Source of the DNA: Pseudomonas sp. MUP55
Lineage (GTDB): Bacteria; Pseudomonadota; Gammaproteobacteria; Pseudomonadales; Pseudomonadaceae
Assembly: GCF_034043515.1 (NCBI RefSeq)
Contig: NZ_CP138214.1
Location: forward strand, 2,976,001-3,040,000
Direction of reading: 5' to 3'
DNA: 64,000 nt
Made by a program: the position numbers and the translations under genes. Within the stretch, counting starts at the first letter, position 1; the number at the start of each line of letters is the position of its first letter. The notes beneath the pieces are model-generated. The model made no database searches. It had not been told where the DNA came from and was given only the letters and a program-made list of their open reading frames with translations. Shown here one piece after another: positions 1 to 9,999 of this stretch.

Positions 1-660
1 CGACTCTTCGTTCAACGGGATGCGAATCATGCCATCCGGCGCGCTCATGGCCTTGGAAGTCAGGCCGGTGTACTCGCCCTTGATATCGAAGTAACGCGCT
101 TCACGGAAGTTGAACAGTTTCTCGTAGAAGTTGGCCCAGTAGGCCATGCGCCCGCGGTAGACGTTGTGGGTCAGGTGGTCGATGACCTTCAGACCAGCGC
201 CTTGCGGGTTGCGGTCTACGCCTTCGAGGTAGACGAAGTCGATGTCATAGATCGAGCTGCCCTCGCCAAAACGGTCGATCAGGTACAACGGCGCGCCGCC
301 GATGCCCTTGATCGCCGGCAGGTTCAACTCCATCGGGCCGGTTTCGATATGAATCGGCTGAGCCCCCAGTTCCAGGGCGCGCTTGTAGGCTTCCTGAGAG
401 TTCTTCACGCGAAACGCCATGCCGCACACCGATGGTCCGTGTTCGGCGGCGAAATACGAGGCAAGGCTGTTGGGCTCGTTGTTGAGGATCAGGTTGATCT
501 CGCCCTGGCGATACAGGTGGACGTTCTTGGAACGGTGGCTGGCCACTTTGGTGAAGCCCATGATCTCGAAGATCGGCTCCAGGGTGCCCGGGGTCGGAGA
601 GGCGAATTCGATGAATTCAAAGCCCATCAGGCCCATCGGGTTTTCGTATTGGTCGGTCAT
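1..660 (-). CDS. hpd: 4-hydroxyphenylpyruvate dioxygenase, N-terminal part
   Basis: Converts 4-hydroxyphenylpyruvate to homogentisate with non-haem Fe(II) in tyrosine catabolism; cytosolic. The first 220 codons lie in the window (start [16 protein letters not shown]) and the gene runs off the left edge, so the C-terminal metal ligands cannot be seen. The segment [14 protein letters not shown] contains the first iron-binding His of the catalytic vicinal-oxygen-chelate domain. The ATG (complement of 658-660) gives the family's usual N-terminus. It is divergent from the LysR gene at 1023, which may or may not control it. Confidence 0.95.
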   Translation of the reverse strand, partial: MTDQYENPMGLMGFEFIEFASPTPGTLEPIFEIMGFTKVASHRSKNVHLYRQGEINLILNNEPNSLASYFAAEHGPSVCGMAFRVKNSQEAYKRALELGAQPIHIETGPMELNLPAIKGIGGAPLYLIDRFGEGSSIYDIDFVYLEGVDRNPQGAGLKVIDHLTHNVYRGRMAYWANFYEKLFNFREARYFDIKGEYTGLTSKAMSAPDGMIRIPLNEES

Positions 661-1022
661 GGTCGGTGCCTCATCATGCTTGGAGTAAACAAATGGTTAT
701 TTGCGGACAAGGATGAGGTCAGCGGGTGGCGCACAGGACAGGCCCCGCACACTGCGAGCGAGGAAGTCACCAAAGATGAGGGGTGAACCGAGTTGCTTCA
801 TGGTGTCATCAGTCTCTGACGGCCGAGGCTTGCGTGAGCGCAAGTCATATTCTTGTATGCGTAAATCGATTCTACACAGCGTAACCGGATTTGTCCGTAC
901 TCTTATCAAATCCCCATTGCCCTGGCTCGCGCAAGGGTTTGTTACACAGGTAGATGCCCGTCAGAATCACCGGGCCGCCAAGCAACATGGCCGGCGTCAG
1001 TTGGTAAAATGAGTCTTTCCTC
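661..1022. promoter_or_regulatory. Divergent intergenic region between hpd and the LysR gene
   Basis: This 362-base stretch has no convincing gene. It holds a GCGTAA direct repeat at 859-864 and 879-884, exactly 20 bases apart (two helical turns), flanking the palindrome AATCGATT. That arrangement would suit a dimeric regulator, but no regulator is identified. Confidence 0.35.
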
Positions 1023-1901
1023 ATGACCCTGACCCAGCTGGAGATCTTTTCCCTGGTGGCTGAACTGCAAGGCTTTACCAGCGCCGCTCACCGCCTGGGT
1101 ATCAGCCAGTCGGCGGTGTCCCATGCGATCAAGGCACTGGAACAGGAGTTGGGCGTGGAGCTGTTTCGACGCCACCAGACGCTGGTTGAACCGAGCGACA
1201 TCGGCGTGCAATTGCTCGGACGTGCCCGCGCCATGTTGGGCCTGGCCAGTACGCTGCAGCAGGAAGCCGCCGACGCCCGCGGCATGAAGCGCGGCACGCT
1301 GCGCATAGGCTCATTCGGGCCCACTGCATCGATCCGCTTGCTGCCCAACATCCTCAACCATTTCCGGCAGGCTTATCCCGGCATAGAGATACACGTCGAC
1401 GAAGGCCCTGACCGGCAGGTCATGCAGTGGCTGGATGAGCGGCGCGTGGATGTCGGCTTTGTCGTGCTGGAGCAGGAGCGCTTCGACACGGTGGCGCTGC
1501 TGGAGGATCAGCTGGTGGTGCTGCTACCGGCCGGGCATCCGTTAACCGCGCAGGCTGCGCTGCCTCTGCAAGCGTTGTGTGATGCGCCGTTTATCTTGAC
1601 TGAAGCCGGGTCATCGGAACTGGTCACACGCCTGTTCAGCCAGGCGCAATTACAGCCCAAGGTGCGTTACCGCTGCGCACAGCTGCTTAGCACGCTGGAA
1701 GCGGTCAGCCGTGGCGACGGGCTGAGTATCGTCGCGCAGGCCTCGCTGCCGGCAGCCGCCGATTCGCGTTATGTGGTGCGGCCGCTGGCGCCTCGGGTAC
1801 CGCGTCAGATCGGCCTGGCCGTGCTCGACCGCCGCCATTGCTCACCGGCGACACTGGCATTTATTGCCGTGGCGCAAAAGCTGTATCCGGCCGCGCCTTG
1901 A
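1023..1901 (+). CDS. LysR family transcriptional regulator
   Basis: A 292-residue LysR-type regulator. Residues about 3-60 form the winged helix-turn-helix (FTSAAHRLGISQSAVSHAIK, then LGVELFRR), and residues about 90-290 are a periplasmic-binding-protein-like effector domain beginning TLRIGSFGPTAS. Length is typical for the family. It is transcribed divergently from hpd, so it may act on itself or on hpd, but the effector cannot be read from sequence. The ATG is preceded by only a weak ribosome site. Confidence 0.9.
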   Translation: MTLTQLEIFSLVAELQGFTSAAHRLGISQSAVSHAIKALEQELGVELFRRHQTLVEPSDIGVQLLGRARAMLGLASTLQQEAADARGMKRGTLRIGSFGPTASIRLLPNILNHFRQAYPGIEIHVDEGPDRQVMQWLDERRVDVGFVVLEQERFDTVALLEDQLVVLLPAGHPLTAQAALPLQALCDAPFILTEAGSSELVTRLFSQAQLQPKVRYRCAQLLSTLEAVSRGDGLSIVAQASLPAAADSRYVVRPLAPRVPRQIGLAVLDRRHCSPATLAFIAVAQKLYPAAP

Positions 1902-2004
1902 AGCTAATCCTGCCTGCGGCAAGCGCTGTGACGTTTTACCGAGCACCCTGTCGCAATGCCATCTATCATCGGCATAGTCCCCTATTCTGCATGGCTGCCC
2001 CTGT

Positions 2005-3570
2005 ATGCCCCTGACCTCCAAAGGCACCCGAAGTCGAGTCGCCCGCTGTTTCGTCAGCGCAGTGTGCGGCCTGCTCCCCGTTTTACTTGGAGTAGTGATT
2101 CTTTATGGGCAAGCCGAGCGCACACTTGAGCAAAGCACCGCTCAAACGGCGGAGGAAGCCATACGCCAATTCGACTTGATGCTCGATAACACCGCCCTCG
2201 CCGCCCAGGCTTTGTTACCCATGGCCGGCTTGCCGTGCGATGAAACCGCCCGACTGGCACTGCGTGAGCAGGTCACCCGCCGGCCGTTCGTGCGCGCCAC
2301 CACCTTGTCCTGGCAGGGAAACATCTATTGCAGCTCGTTGTTTGGCCGCCGGTATGAGTCGCCGGTCAACCCGGACGACTACGTTGGCGGCAGCCTATGG
2401 TTGATGAGCGGCAACCCCGTCACACCGGATACCGCGCTGCTGGTGCATCGGGTGGTCGAGGGCGATCGAGGCGCGTTCGCTTCGATTGACGGTTACCACC
2501 TCACCAATGCCTTGCGCCTGATCAGCCGTTACGCATTCCTGGTACTCAAGGTCGGCCCCAATTGGCTGGCCGCCGACGGCAAGGTCCATACCGGCGCGCC
2601 GCTGGCGTTTGCGGTGGCCCCGCAGTACGTGGCGTCCAGTCGCTATGACTACAGCGTCGACGTGGGCATGCCTGAAGGTGAGGTGTGGCGTTATATGGAA
2701 GCGCGTTATCGCGCAGTGTTCTGTCTCGTGGTGTTTTTTGGTGTGCTGGCCGGCATCCTTGCCTATTGGCTGCAGGGGCGATCTTCGGCGCCTACCCAAG
2801 AGTTGCAACGCGCCCTGGGCGCCAATGAATTCATTCCGTATTTCCAACCGGTGGTGCGTGGCGACACGCGCCAATGGGCCGGCTGCGAAGTGCTGATGCG
2901 CTGGAAACACCCCAAAGAAGGCCTGGTGCGACCGGATATGTTCATTCCTCTGGCCGAACATTCCGGGCTGATCGTGCCCATGACCCGCGCCCTGCTGCGC
3001 CAGACCGCTGCGCAGTTGGCGCCCCATGCCGAGCGCTTCAGCGCGGGTTTCCATATCGGCGTGAACATCACTGCGCGGCATTGCCAGAATCTGGACCTGG
3101 TGGACGACTGCCGGGAGTTCCTCGCAGCCTTCCCGCCCGGCCAGGTTACCCTGGTGCTGGAGCTGACCGAGCGTGAGCTGATCGAACCTACCGACACCAC
3201 GTGTCGCCTGTTCGACACGCTGCGCCAGTTGGGCGTGATGATCGCGATAGATGACTTCGGCACCGGGCATTCCAGTCTGGGTTACTTGCGCAACTTCAAT
3301 GTGGACTACTTGAAGATCGACCAAAGCTTTGTCGCCATGATCGGCGCGGATGCGCTCTCACGGCATATTCTGGACAGCATCATAGAACTGTCGGCCAAGC
3401 TGGACCTGGGTATCGTTGCAGAAGGTGTGGAAACAGCGCAACAGTGTGATTATCTGGTCGCCCAAGGTGTAGATTTTCTGCAGGGCTATCTGTTTGGCCG
3501 TCCCTTGCCCTGCGATGAATTCATTAAATCGCTGACCAGCCAACGAGCAGCCAGCGACTACCCAAGATGA
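2005..3570 (+). CDS. CSS-motif EAL-domain c-di-GMP phosphodiesterase
   Basis: A 521-residue inner-membrane enzyme expected to hydrolyse cyclic di-GMP. A first membrane helix (about 17-36) is followed by a periplasmic CSS domain with the signature Cys-Ser-Ser near residue 108 (IYCSSLFGRR). A second helix lies near residues 233-255 and a cytosolic EAL domain near 265-510. Active-site motifs are visible: EVLMRWKHP (EAL written as EVL), NITARH, ELTERELIE, DDFGTGHSS, KIDQSF, EGVET and QGYLFGRP. No GGDEF domain is present. In the family, periplasmic thiol redox state controls activity. It stands alone. Confidence 0.92.
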   Translation: MPLTSKGTRSRVARCFVSAVCGLLPVLLGVVILYGQAERTLEQSTAQTAEEAIRQFDLMLDNTALAAQALLPMAGLPCDETARLALREQVTRRPFVRATTLSWQGNIYCSSLFGRRYESPVNPDDYVGGSLWLMSGNPVTPDTALLVHRVVEGDRGAFASIDGYHLTNALRLISRYAFLVLKVGPNWLAADGKVHTGAPLAFAVAPQYVASSRYDYSVDVGMPEGEVWRYMEARYRAVFCLVVFFGVLAGILAYWLQGRSSAPTQELQRALGANEFIPYFQPVVRGDTRQWAGCEVLMRWKHPKEGLVRPDMFIPLAEHSGLIVPMTRALLRQTAAQLAPHAERFSAGFHIGVNITARHCQNLDLVDDCREFLAAFPPGQVTLVLELTERELIEPTDTTCRLFDTLRQLGVMIAIDDFGTGHSSLGYLRNFNVDYLKIDQSFVAMIGADALSRHILDSIIELSAKLDLGIVAEGVETAQQCDYLVAQGVDFLQGYLFGRPLPCDEFIKSLTSQRAASDYPR

Positions 3571-3744
3571 AAGAATGTTATTTAGACAAAAGACATGATT
3601 TACTCGAAGTGGATTAACTACTACAATTTTTCCTGCTGGCGATACACTTGAACATCGGTGTTTTCGTTGAGTTAGCTTAATCCTCTTGGCTTAAGGCTTT
3701 CTCCGCAGTAGATATCAGCTAACTACACTATTGGAGTACAGATT

Positions 3745-4110
3745 TTGTCCAGACTCGCCGAATTTCGCGCAGCAGAAAAAGCCCTTCAAGAGCAGCTTGC
3801 CCAGCTGGAATCCCTGAAAAACGACGCCGGGCTGAAGAAAGAAATCGAATTTGAAGAAAAGCTCAAAAAGCTGATGGGCAGCTACGACAAAAGCCTGCGC
3901 GATGTAATCTCCATCCTTGATCCAAACCCGGGCAAGTCGGGTGCCGCAGCCGCCACCGCGCCGAAACAGCGCCGCGCACGCGTGGTCAAGGTCTATCAGA
4001 ACCCGCATACCGGCGAGCTGATCGAGACCAAAGGCGGCAACCATCGTGGCCTGAAAGCCTGGAAGGAAGAGTACGGCGCAGCCACTGTAGATTCCTGGCT
4101 TCGCGGTTGA
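3745..4110 (+). CDS. mvaU: MvaT/MvaU family H-NS-like nucleoid protein
   Basis: A 121-residue xenogeneic-silencing protein, the pseudomonad functional analogue of H-NS. The N-terminal coiled-coil oligomerisation part (RLAEFRAAEKALQEQLAQLE) and the C-terminal DNA-binding part with the Gly-Asn loop (ETKGGNHRGLKAW) are both present. The sequence resembles MvaU/MvaV more than MvaT. The start is a TTG at 3745, eight bases after GGAG; no in-frame ATG gives the conserved N-terminus MSRLAEF. A strong terminator follows. Confidence 0.9.
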   Translation: MSRLAEFRAAEKALQEQLAQLESLKNDAGLKKEIEFEEKLKKLMGSYDKSLRDVISILDPNPGKSGAAAATAPKQRRARVVKVYQNPHTGELIETKGGNHRGLKAWKEEYGAATVDSWLRG

Positions 4111-4125
4111 TTTACATGCACTAAC

Positions 4126-4155
4126 AAAAAGCCCCGCTTAAGCGGGGCTTTTTTT
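4126..4155 (+). terminator. Intrinsic terminator after mvaU
   Basis: A nine-base-pair perfect stem (GCCCCGCTT/AAGCGGGGC) is followed by seven T and preceded by an A-run, so it can also serve the minus strand and the gene ending at 4213. Confidence 0.9.
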
Positions 4156-4212
4156 GTTTAAAGGTTCGCAAACGAACTTAAATTAAAGTTCACATTTGTT
4201 CGCATCGCCCAT

Positions 4213-4749
4213 TCAAAGTTTGAGGCTGTCACGCACTGAACTGATTTCATCCTTGCTGGCCTCGTAGGCTTGCGCCTGGCCCGCATATGAAAACACGTAG
4301 GCTTTATCGGTATCCACCGCCCCCACTAGTGTCTGCGATAGCACATGTCGGCCGTTCTCGGTTATCACACAGGTAGTTTCCAGTGCGTCCAGGCGGCTCA
4401 ATCTGACGGGATGCATCTTGGTGCATACGCTTTGATAACCGCCTTGGGCAAAATCTTTCTGAATGGATTTACGCATTTCCAGCAAGACGCCTTGAAGATT
4501 AACGTTGTGCCCGGCCTCTATGGGTGTGCCGGTCAACTCCATCACCATTAATGTCTTGCCGTTTTCATCATTTTTGATGGCGCGCTGGCGCGAGACGGTT
4601 TGGGGTTTGCCGGACGTATTGCCGTCGGGCTCGACCTCCTCGACCTGCCAGCCACTGGGCCAATGAATCTGCGGATCGGCGGCCAGCACGAACGGGCTGC
4701 CCAGCACCAGGCACAACGTAGTCAACAGCGGTTTACGAAACTTGCTCAT
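4213..4749 (-). CDS. Exported protein, DUF4946-like
   Basis: A 178-residue protein. An ATG at 4749 gives a clean signal peptide ([20 protein letters not shown], cleavage near VLA-AD); longer in-frame starts upstream would bury it. The mature part ([38 protein letters not shown]) looks like the pseudomonad DUF4946 family of unknown function, probably periplasmic; I recognise the family by resemblance only. Two Cys are conserved in position and could form a disulfide. It is divergent from gloA. Confidence 0.75.
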   Translation of the reverse strand: MSKFRKPLLTTLCLVLGSPFVLAADPQIHWPSGWQVEEVEPDGNTSGKPQTVSRQRAIKNDENGKTLMVMELTGTPIEAGHNVNLQGVLLEMRKSIQKDFAQGGYQSVCTKMHPVRLSRLDALETTCVITENGRHVLSQTLVGAVDTDKAYVFSYAGQAQAYEASKDEISSVRDSLKL

Positions 4750-4928
4750 TGCAAAAAGCATCCAAGGTTCCAGCCCCAAAGTTTGCGGCCCGAGCCCCAC
4801 AGCTCGCAAGGGCCGCGTCAGCTTTTTCATTTGGCGCGACCGCCAGGCCTTGCGTATCATGGCTCGGCTGCACGGATGCTTGCCGCAAGCCAAGGGACCG
4901 CTTTGCCCCATTTTTTTCTGGAGGGCCC

Positions 4929-5450
4929 ATGAGCCTGCACGAACTGAACACCTTCCCAGGCGTCACTGCCCAACCTGATACCGCCACCGCGAACTTCGTG
5001 TTCAACCACACCATGCTGCGGGTCAAGGACATCACCAAGTCGCTGGACTTCTACACCCGCGTACTGGGCTTTTCCCTGGTTGAAAAACGCGACTTTCCGG
5101 AAGCCGAGTTCAGCCTGTATTTCCTGGCCCTGGTGGACAAGTCCCAGATCCCGGCTGACGCGGCCGAGCGTACCCAGTGGATGAAGTCGATCCCAGGCAT
5201 TCTGGAACTGACTCACAACCACGGCACCGAAAACGACGCCGACTTCGCCTACCACAACGGCAATACCGACCCGCGCGGCTTTGGCCATATCTGCATCTCG
5301 GTGCCGGATATCGTCGCAGCGTGCGAACGCTTCGAGGCCCTGGGCTGCGATTTCCAGAAGCGTCTGAGCGACGGCCGCATGAAAAGCCTGGCCTTCATCA
5401 AGGACCCTGACGCGTACTGGGTTGAGATCATTCAGCCAGCACCGCTGTAA
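4929..5450 (+). CDS. gloA: Lactoylglutathione lyase (glyoxalase I)
   Basis: A 173-residue glyoxalase I that isomerises the methylglyoxal-glutathione hemithioacetal to S-lactoylglutathione in the cytosol. The fold's metal-binding residues are visible: His in [10 protein letters not shown], Glu in LELTHNHG, His in GFGHICISV and Glu in YWVEIIQP. The ATG at 4929 follows GGAGGGCCC and matches the family start. Its length includes the extra helix of the long bacterial/yeast type. Stand-alone gene with its own terminator. Confidence 0.95.
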   Translation: MSLHELNTFPGVTAQPDTATANFVFNHTMLRVKDITKSLDFYTRVLGFSLVEKRDFPEAEFSLYFLALVDKSQIPADAAERTQWMKSIPGILELTHNHGTENDADFAYHNGNTDPRGFGHICISVPDIVAACERFEALGCDFQKRLSDGRMKSLAFIKDPDAYWVEIIQPAPL

Positions 5451-5452
5451 AA

Positions 5453-5486
5453 CAAAAAACCCCATGATCGCTCATGGGGTTTTTCA
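5453..5486. terminator. Bidirectional terminator between gloA and ahpF
   Basis: Eight-base-pair stem CCCCATGA/TCATGGGG with a four-base loop, flanked by A-run and T-run. It serves the converging gloA (+) and ahpF (-). Confidence 0.9.
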
Positions 5487-5501
5487 TTTGCGTGCTGGGT
5501 G

Positions 5502-7067
5502 TTACGCCGGCGCGGAAGTGCGGATCAGGTGATCGAAGGCACTCAAGGAAGCCTTGGCGCCCTCGCCTACTGCGATGACGATCTGCTTGTACGGCACGGT
5601 CGTCACGTCACCGGCGGCAAACACACCGGGCAGCGAGGTCTCGCCGCGCGCATCAACGATGATCTCGCCGCGCGGTGTCAGTTCCACGGTGCCTTTGAGC
5701 CAATCGGTGTTAGGCAGCAAACCGATCTGCACGAAGATGCCTTCCAGGTCGATGGTCTTGAACTCGCCACTGTCGCGATCCTTGTACGCCAGGCCGGTGA
5801 CTTTCTGGCCATCGCCTTTGACTTCACTGGTCAACGCACTGGTGATCACATCAACGTTCGGCAGGCTATAGAGCTTGCGCTGCAACACAGCGTCGGCGCG
5901 CAGCTTGCTGTCGAACTCCAGCAAGGTAACGTGGCTGACAATACCGGCCAGGTCGATGGCGGCTTCGACGCCGGAGTTGCCCCCGCCAATCACCGCCACG
6001 CGCTTGCCCTTGAACAGCGGACCATCGCAGTGGGGGCAGAAGCATACGCCCTTGGCCTTGTATTCCTGCTCGCCTGGCACACCCATTTCACGCCAGCGCG
6101 CACCGGTCGCCAGGATCACGGTCTTGGACTTGAGGGTCGCGCCGCTTTCGAAGCGAATTTCGTGCAGCTCACCGGCATTTTTGGCCGGCACCAGGCTACT
6201 GGCACGCTGCAGGTTCATGATGTCGACGTCGTACTGACGCACATGGGCTTCCAGGGCGCTGGCCAGTTTCGGGCCTTCGGTTTCCTGTACCGAGATAAAG
6301 TTCTCGATGGACATGGTATCCAGAACCTGACCGCCAAAACGCTCGGCGGCCACACCGGTACGGATGCCTTTGCGCGCAGCGTAGATTGCAGCCGATGAAC
6401 CTGCCGGCCCACCGCCGACAACCAGTACATCAAAGGCATCCTTGGCGCTGATTTTCTCAGCGGCTTTTTCGATACCGCTGGTGTCGAGCTTGGCGAGGAT
6501 TTCCTCCAGGCCCATGCGACCCTGACCGAAGTTCACACCGTTAAGGTAGACACTTGGCACCGCCATGATCTGACGCTCATCGACTTCGGCCTGGAACAGC
6601 GCACCGTCGATGGCCACGTGGCGGATGTTGGGGTTGAGCACGGCCATCAGGTTCAGCGCCTGGACCACGTCCGGGCAGTTCTGGCACGACAGCGAGAAGT
6701 ACGTCTCGAAGCTGAACTCGCCTTTCAAGGCACGGATCTGTTCAATCACTTCGACACTGGCCTTCGACGGGTGGCCACCGACTTGCAGCAGGGCCAACAC
6801 CAGCGAAGTGAATTCATGCCCCATGGGGATACCGGCGAAACGCAGGCTGATATCGGCACCCGGGCGATTGATGGAGAACGACGGCTTGCGCGCGTCATTG
6901 CCATCGGTGTTCAGGGTAATCAGCGTAGTGAGGCTGGTTACATCCTGCAAAAGAGCGAGCATTTCCTGGGATTTCGCACCGTCGTCGAGGGAGGCAACGA
7001 TCTCGATCGGCTGGGTGACCCGCTCCAGGTAAGATTTCAACTGAGCTTTAAGATTGGCGTCCAACAT
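5502..7067 (-). CDS. ahpF: Alkyl hydroperoxide reductase subunit F
   Basis: A 521-residue NADH-dependent flavoprotein disulfide reductase that re-reduces AhpC. The N-terminal tandem thioredoxin-like domain carries the CQNC redox pair ([11 protein letters not shown]), the FAD site is [17 protein letters not shown], the thioredoxin-reductase-type redox centre is CPHC (CFCPHCDGP), the NADH site is [12 protein letters not shown], and the end of the FAD domain reads GVFAAGDVT. Full family length. It lies downstream of ahpC on the same strand, separated by a terminator, so it may be transcribed by read-through or from its own promoter. Confidence 0.97.
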   Translation of the reverse strand: MLDANLKAQLKSYLERVTQPIEIVASLDDGAKSQEMLALLQDVTSLTTLITLNTDGNDARKPSFSINRPGADISLRFAGIPMGHEFTSLVLALLQVGGHPSKASVEVIEQIRALKGEFSFETYFSLSCQNCPDVVQALNLMAVLNPNIRHVAIDGALFQAEVDERQIMAVPSVYLNGVNFGQGRMGLEEILAKLDTSGIEKAAEKISAKDAFDVLVVGGGPAGSSAAIYAARKGIRTGVAAERFGGQVLDTMSIENFISVQETEGPKLASALEAHVRQYDVDIMNLQRASSLVPAKNAGELHEIRFESGATLKSKTVILATGARWREMGVPGEQEYKAKGVCFCPHCDGPLFKGKRVAVIGGGNSGVEAAIDLAGIVSHVTLLEFDSKLRADAVLQRKLYSLPNVDVITSALTSEVKGDGQKVTGLAYKDRDSGEFKTIDLEGIFVQIGLLPNTDWLKGTVELTPRGEIIVDARGETSLPGVFAAGDVTTVPYKQIVIAVGEGAKASLSAFDHLIRTSAPA

Positions 7068-7095
7068 ACGGGCGATTTCCTATAATTTCGGGTAT

Positions 7096-7132
7096 AAAAA
7101 AACGCCCGAGCGAATCTCGCCCGGGCGTTTTT
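7096..7132. terminator. Terminator between ahpC and ahpF
   Basis: Stem AACGCCCG/CGGGCGTT flanked by A-run and T-run. For the minus strand it lies just downstream of ahpC and directly before the ahpF start, so it probably limits ahpF transcription relative to ahpC. Confidence 0.85.
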
Positions 7133-7190
7133 GAGGGCGGTTGCAGCTTACTGAGTAGGTGCGGATACCCGCCCTTGAGACTTCACAGAC

Positions 7191-7754
7191 TTAGATCTTG
7201 CCGACCAGGTCCAGGGACGGAGCCAGAGTGGCCTCGCCTTCTTTCCACTTGGCTGGGCACACTTCGCCCGGGTGGGCAGCAACGTACTGGGCAGCCTTGA
7301 TCTTGCGCAGCAGCTCGGAAGCGTCACGGCCAACACCGCCGTCGTTCAGTTCAACAATCTTGATCTGACCTTCCGGGTTGATCACGAACGTACCGCGGTC
7401 TGCCAGGCCAGCTTCTTCGATCAGCACGTCGAAGTTGCGGGAGATGGTCAGGGTTGGGTCGCCGATCATGGTGTACTGGATCTTGCCGATGGCTGGCGAA
7501 GTGTTGTGCCAGGCAGCGTGGGCAAAGTGGGTGTCGGTGGAAACGCTGTAGATCTCGACGCCCAGTTTCTGGAATTCGGCGTAGTTGTCAGCCAGGTCTT
7601 CCAGTTCGGTTGGGCAAACGAAGGTGAAGTCGGCTGGGTAGAAGAATACTACCGACCACTTGCCTTTCAGGTCAGCGTCAGTCACATCGACGAAGCTGCC
7701 GTTTTTGAAAGCGGTGGCTTTAAACGGTTTTACTTGGCTGTTGATGATAGGCAT
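7191..7754 (-). CDS. ahpC: Alkyl hydroperoxide reductase subunit C (2-Cys peroxiredoxin)
   Basis: A 187-residue typical 2-Cys peroxiredoxin that reduces H2O2, organic hydroperoxides and peroxynitrite. The peroxidatic Cys is in [10 protein letters not shown] (about residue 47) and the resolving Cys in GEVCPAKWK (about 166). The start [11 protein letters not shown] is the family start; in-frame codons upstream are discarded. It forms the ahp pair with ahpF. OxyR control is usual in the genus, but no convincing OxyR site was seen upstream. Confidence 0.97.
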   Translation of the reverse strand: MPIINSQVKPFKATAFKNGSFVDVTDADLKGKWSVVFFYPADFTFVCPTELEDLADNYAEFQKLGVEIYSVSTDTHFAHAAWHNTSPAIGKIQYTMIGDPTLTISRNFDVLIEEAGLADRGTFVINPEGQIKIVELNDGGVGRDASELLRKIKAAQYVAAHPGEVCPAKWKEGEATLAPSLDLVGKI

Positions 7755-7887
7755 CGTTGACTCTCCGTCAGGGGTTAAGAAGTTGATGAGATGAATCCTA
7801 CCCACTCTTCCCGGCGATGGCTCATTGGCAAACCTGATGCTGACGATTGGTTTTCCCTATCAAGTGACGTTATTAATAGAAGAAATC

Positions 7888-8820
7888 TCATAACAGCGGT
7901 TGGGTCGCCAGGGTCATGCCGAGAAAGGGCGTCGCTTCAACATAGCGCATGGCCGATTTCATGTCGCTCCAGCCGACGTAACTCATCAACGACTTCAAGT
8001 CCCACCCGCTGCGATGGGCCCAGGTGGCGAAGCCGCGACGCAGGGAATGGCTGGTGTACTGCTCGGCGGGGATGCCCGCGCGTTCAAGTGCCTGACGCAA
8101 TAACGGAATCACACTGTTGGGGTGCAACCCCTCCTCCCCCAGATTGCCCCAGCGGTCGATCCCGCGAAACACCGGGCCGCGCACCAGTGCCGAGGCACTG
8201 AGCCATTCGCTGTAGGCCTGCACCGGGCACAGGCGCAGCAGCGCGGGAGTCTGGTAGGTCTTGCCGAGGTTGTCGCGGTCACTCTTGCTGCGCGGCAAGT
8301 ACAGGCTGATGCCAGCACCCGGCACTGCCTGCACATGCTCGATGCTCAAGCGACACAGCTCATCGCTACGAAAGCCACGCCAGAACCCCAGCAGGATCAG
8401 CGCAGTGTCGCGCTTGGCGCGCAGCAACCCGGGCTGGTCCTGATTTTCGGCGGCAAGTCGTGCTTCGTTCTCAAGCGATGCAACCACCTGCTCCAGATGC
8501 TGGAGCTGCAGGGGTTCGGCCTGGCGCTCCCGTGCCGGGTGCACGGCGCGAATGCCCTTGAGCACCTTGCGTACCACCGGTGCCTTGGTCGGGTCGGCAA
8601 ACCCCTGGCTGATGTGCCACTGTGCCAAGGCTGAGAGACGCAACTTCAAGGTGTTCACGGCCAGCACGCCCGCATGGGCGACCAGATAGCGCGCCACGCT
8701 ATCGCTGGTGGCAGGCAGGAACCCGCCCCAACTGACCTCGAAATGTTCAATGGCCGCGCGGTAGCTGCGGCGCGTGTTATCGCGGGTAGCGGCGTCGAGG
8801 TAACGATCAAGATCACTCAT
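7888..8820 (-). CDS. Tyrosine recombinase (site-specific integrase)
   Basis: A 310-residue tyrosine recombinase with an N-terminal SAM-like core-binding domain (about 1-100) and a catalytic domain (about 110-300). Candidate catalytic residues: Arg in GFRSDEL, the H-x-x-R box SHSLRRGFATW, Trp in VGWSDMKSAM and the nucleophile Tyr in MRYVE. No phage or excisionase genes adjoin it. Its only partner is the divergent kfrA-like gene, so it looks like a resident chromosomal recombinase or the relic of an element rather than a prophage integrase. Confidence 0.9.
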   Translation of the reverse strand: MSDLDRYLDAATRDNTRRSYRAAIEHFEVSWGGFLPATSDSVARYLVAHAGVLAVNTLKLRLSALAQWHISQGFADPTKAPVVRKVLKGIRAVHPARERQAEPLQLQHLEQVVASLENEARLAAENQDQPGLLRAKRDTALILLGFWRGFRSDELCRLSIEHVQAVPGAGISLYLPRSKSDRDNLGKTYQTPALLRLCPVQAYSEWLSASALVRGPVFRGIDRWGNLGEEGLHPNSVIPLLRQALERAGIPAEQYTSHSLRRGFATWAHRSGWDLKSLMSYVGWSDMKSAMRYVEATPFLGMTLATQPLL

Positions 8821-8943
8821 GACAGGGCCTATTCGTACTGCGCACGCCTGTTTCGACGTAAAAAACGCTTATGACACGGGATAATACGCCAATATCCCAT
8901 CTGTTAAATGATGAATTCAAACGAATTTATTCTTTTGATATAG

Positions 8944-8957
8944 TATGTATATACATA
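8944..8957. promoter_or_regulatory. Perfect 14-base palindrome before the kfrA-like gene
   Basis: TATGTATATACATA is a perfect AT-rich palindrome 34 bases before the ATG of the kfrA-like gene, within the AT-rich divergent spacer shared with the integrase. KfrA proteins bind operators at their own promoters, so an autoregulatory operator is a reasonable inference. Confidence 0.5.
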
Positions 8958-8991
8958 TTACGTACCACAGTATTAAATCGACGGAGACCCC

Positions 8992-9999
8992 ATGGCTCGC
9001 GGTGGCATAAACAAGGCAGTAGTTCAGACGGCACGCCTGGCGATCCTCGCCCGTGGCGAAAACCCCAGCATCGACGCCGTACGCATCGAGATGGGCAATA
9101 CCGGCTCTAAAACCACTATTCATCGCTATCTGAAGGAGCTGGACGAAAGTGAAACCCGGCAAACCATCACTGAAGCGCCTATCGATGATGAGCTGGGAGA
9201 ATTGGTGGCACGGCTTGCACAGCGCCTGAAAGAGAAAGCCCAAGAGCCCATTGACCTTGCCCTGGCGCAGTTCGAGCAGCAAAAAGGCGCCCTGCTCACT
9301 CAGCTTCAAGCGCTGCAGCAAGCCCATGACCTGTTGCAGCAGCAATTCGATATCCAGGCCAGCGCCCTCGCCGAAGAAAGCGCCGCCCTGCAAACCGCCA
9401 GCACCAGCCTGCAGACCGAACAAACGCGCAATGCCGGGCTAAGCCAGGCGTGCAGCGATTACGAACTGCGGATCAGCGACAAGGACGAGCAGATACGCTC
9501 CCTGGAAGACAAGCACCTGCACGCCCGCGATGCGCTCGAGCACTATCGCAACGCCGTCAAGGATCAGCGCGAGCAGGAACAGCGCCGCCATGAAGGCCAG
9601 CTGCAGCAGGTGCAGGCCGAATTGCGCCAGGCCCAGCAGAGCGCACTGGTTCGTCAGGATGAAATCACCCAGCTGCATCGAGACAACGAGCGCTTGTTGA
9701 TTGAGCATCGGGTAACGGCGAAGGAGCTGAATGCGCTGCAGGAACAGGTGCGCAAAGACCAGGCCTTGCGCATCGAGTTGAATGAGAAGATCAGCCAGGT
9801 CGACAGCGAGCGCACGTTGCTGCAGGAGCGCTTGCGGGTGGCGCTGCTCGATAGCCAGTCACGTCAGGCGGCGCTGGCTGAACATCAACAGGCCAACAAG
9901 GCGCTGGAGCTGGACCTGATCAAGGCCCAGGCCCAGGTTGAAGCGCTGCGCCTGGCCGCCGTCGTTGCAACGGCGCCAGAGGCAACGGCCGACACCTGA
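8992..9999 (+). CDS. KfrA-like DNA-binding coiled-coil protein
   Basis: A 335-residue protein. The N-terminal ~110 residues match the KfrA/plasmid-replication-region DNA-binding domain (ARLAILARGENPSIDAVRIE, then SKTTIHRYLKELDE). The remaining ~210 residues are an almost unbroken Gln/Glu/Ala-rich coiled coil. Plasmid KfrA proteins are autorepressors with a filament-forming tail linked to plasmid stability; here the gene is chromosomal with no plasmid genes nearby. Divergent from the integrase. The stop codon abuts that of gor with no spacer. Confidence 0.85.
   Translation: MARGGINKAVVQTARLAILARGENPSIDAVRIEMGNTGSKTTIHRYLKELDESETRQTITEAPIDDELGELVARLAQRLKEKAQEPIDLALAQFEQQKGALLTQLQALQQAHDLLQQQFDIQASALAEESAALQTASTSLQTEQTRNAGLSQACSDYELRISDKDEQIRSLEDKHLHARDALEHYRNAVKDQREQEQRRHEGQLQQVQAELRQAQQSALVRQDEITQLHRDNERLLIEHRVTAKELNALQEQVRKDQALRIELNEKISQVDSERTLLQERLRVALLDSQSRQAALAEHQQANKALELDLIKAQAQVEALRLAAVVATAPEATADT

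Noticed and set aside
7755..7887. OxyR site upstream of ahpC
   Set aside because: ATAG and CTAT half-sites exist, but not with the seven-base spacing of the consensus.
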